6,142 nucleotides of DNA from Nitrospiria bacterium. GTDB taxonomy: Bacteria; Nitrospirota; Nitrospiria; Nitrospirales; UBA8639. Each line of letters begins with the position of its first letter. The stretch's first letter is position 1. The notes under the pieces are model-generated. The model saw nothing but the letters and a program-made list of their open reading frames with translations, had not been told where the DNA came from and ran no database searches. Shown in pieces: positions 6,142 to 6,142 of this stretch. The position numbers and the translations under genes are program-made. The DNA is taken from assembly GCA_030430725.1 (NCBI GenBank), contig JAUIKP010000212.1:1-6142 (forward strand). The letters are read 5' to 3'.

Positions 6142-6142
6142 A

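Overview
This is an ordinary chromosomal stretch of housekeeping genes, probably from a diderm, aerobically respiring bacterium. The closest fit from memory is a Nitrospira-like member of the Nitrospirota. That rests on the overall feel of the proteins: a DksA-type protein with a Lys/Ala/Pro-rich tail, a small lipoprotein-type cytochrome c, a HemY-type oxidase beside hemE, and mid-range base composition. I could not run a database search, so the assignment is only moderately supported. I see no mobile element, CRISPR array, rRNA, tRNA or phage gene.

Layout: the left edge holds the 3' two-thirds or more of a plus-strand M3-family oligoendopeptidase gene (pepF, 2-1318, start outside the window). 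Everything to its right is on the minus strand. Read in the direction of transcription, from right to left, these are: the last part of hemE (uroporphyrinogen decarboxylase, start outside the window); a HemY-type protoporphyrinogen/coproporphyrinogen oxidase (hemG); acylphosphatase (acyP); adenine phosphoribosyltransferase (apt); a DksA/TraR-family regulator; 7-cyano-7-deazaguanine synthase (queC); and a small lipoprotein-type monoheme cytochrome c. The cytochrome gene converges on pepF across about 110 bases that contain only a weak hairpin.

Functional links: hemE and hemG act in the same tetrapyrrole route, and the heme it makes is what the cytochrome c carries. Apt (purine salvage using PRPP) sits just upstream of a DksA-like protein (RNA polymerase control together with ppGpp). 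This is a thematic neighbourhood, not a demonstrated operon. Spacing is tight only between hemG and acyP (42 bases with the preferred acyP start) and between queC and the cytochrome gene (56 bases). The gaps before dksA (112 bases) and queC (196 bases) are large enough for separate promoters. No gene-free stretch exceeds 300 bases.

I did not find a clearly new system. The points most worth a second look are a four-tract G-quadruplex motif with a seven-base homopolymer inside hemG, a Tat-like twin-arginine signal on a lipoprotein cytochrome c, the basic low-complexity tail on the DksA-like protein, and the question of which substrate the HemY-type oxidase uses.
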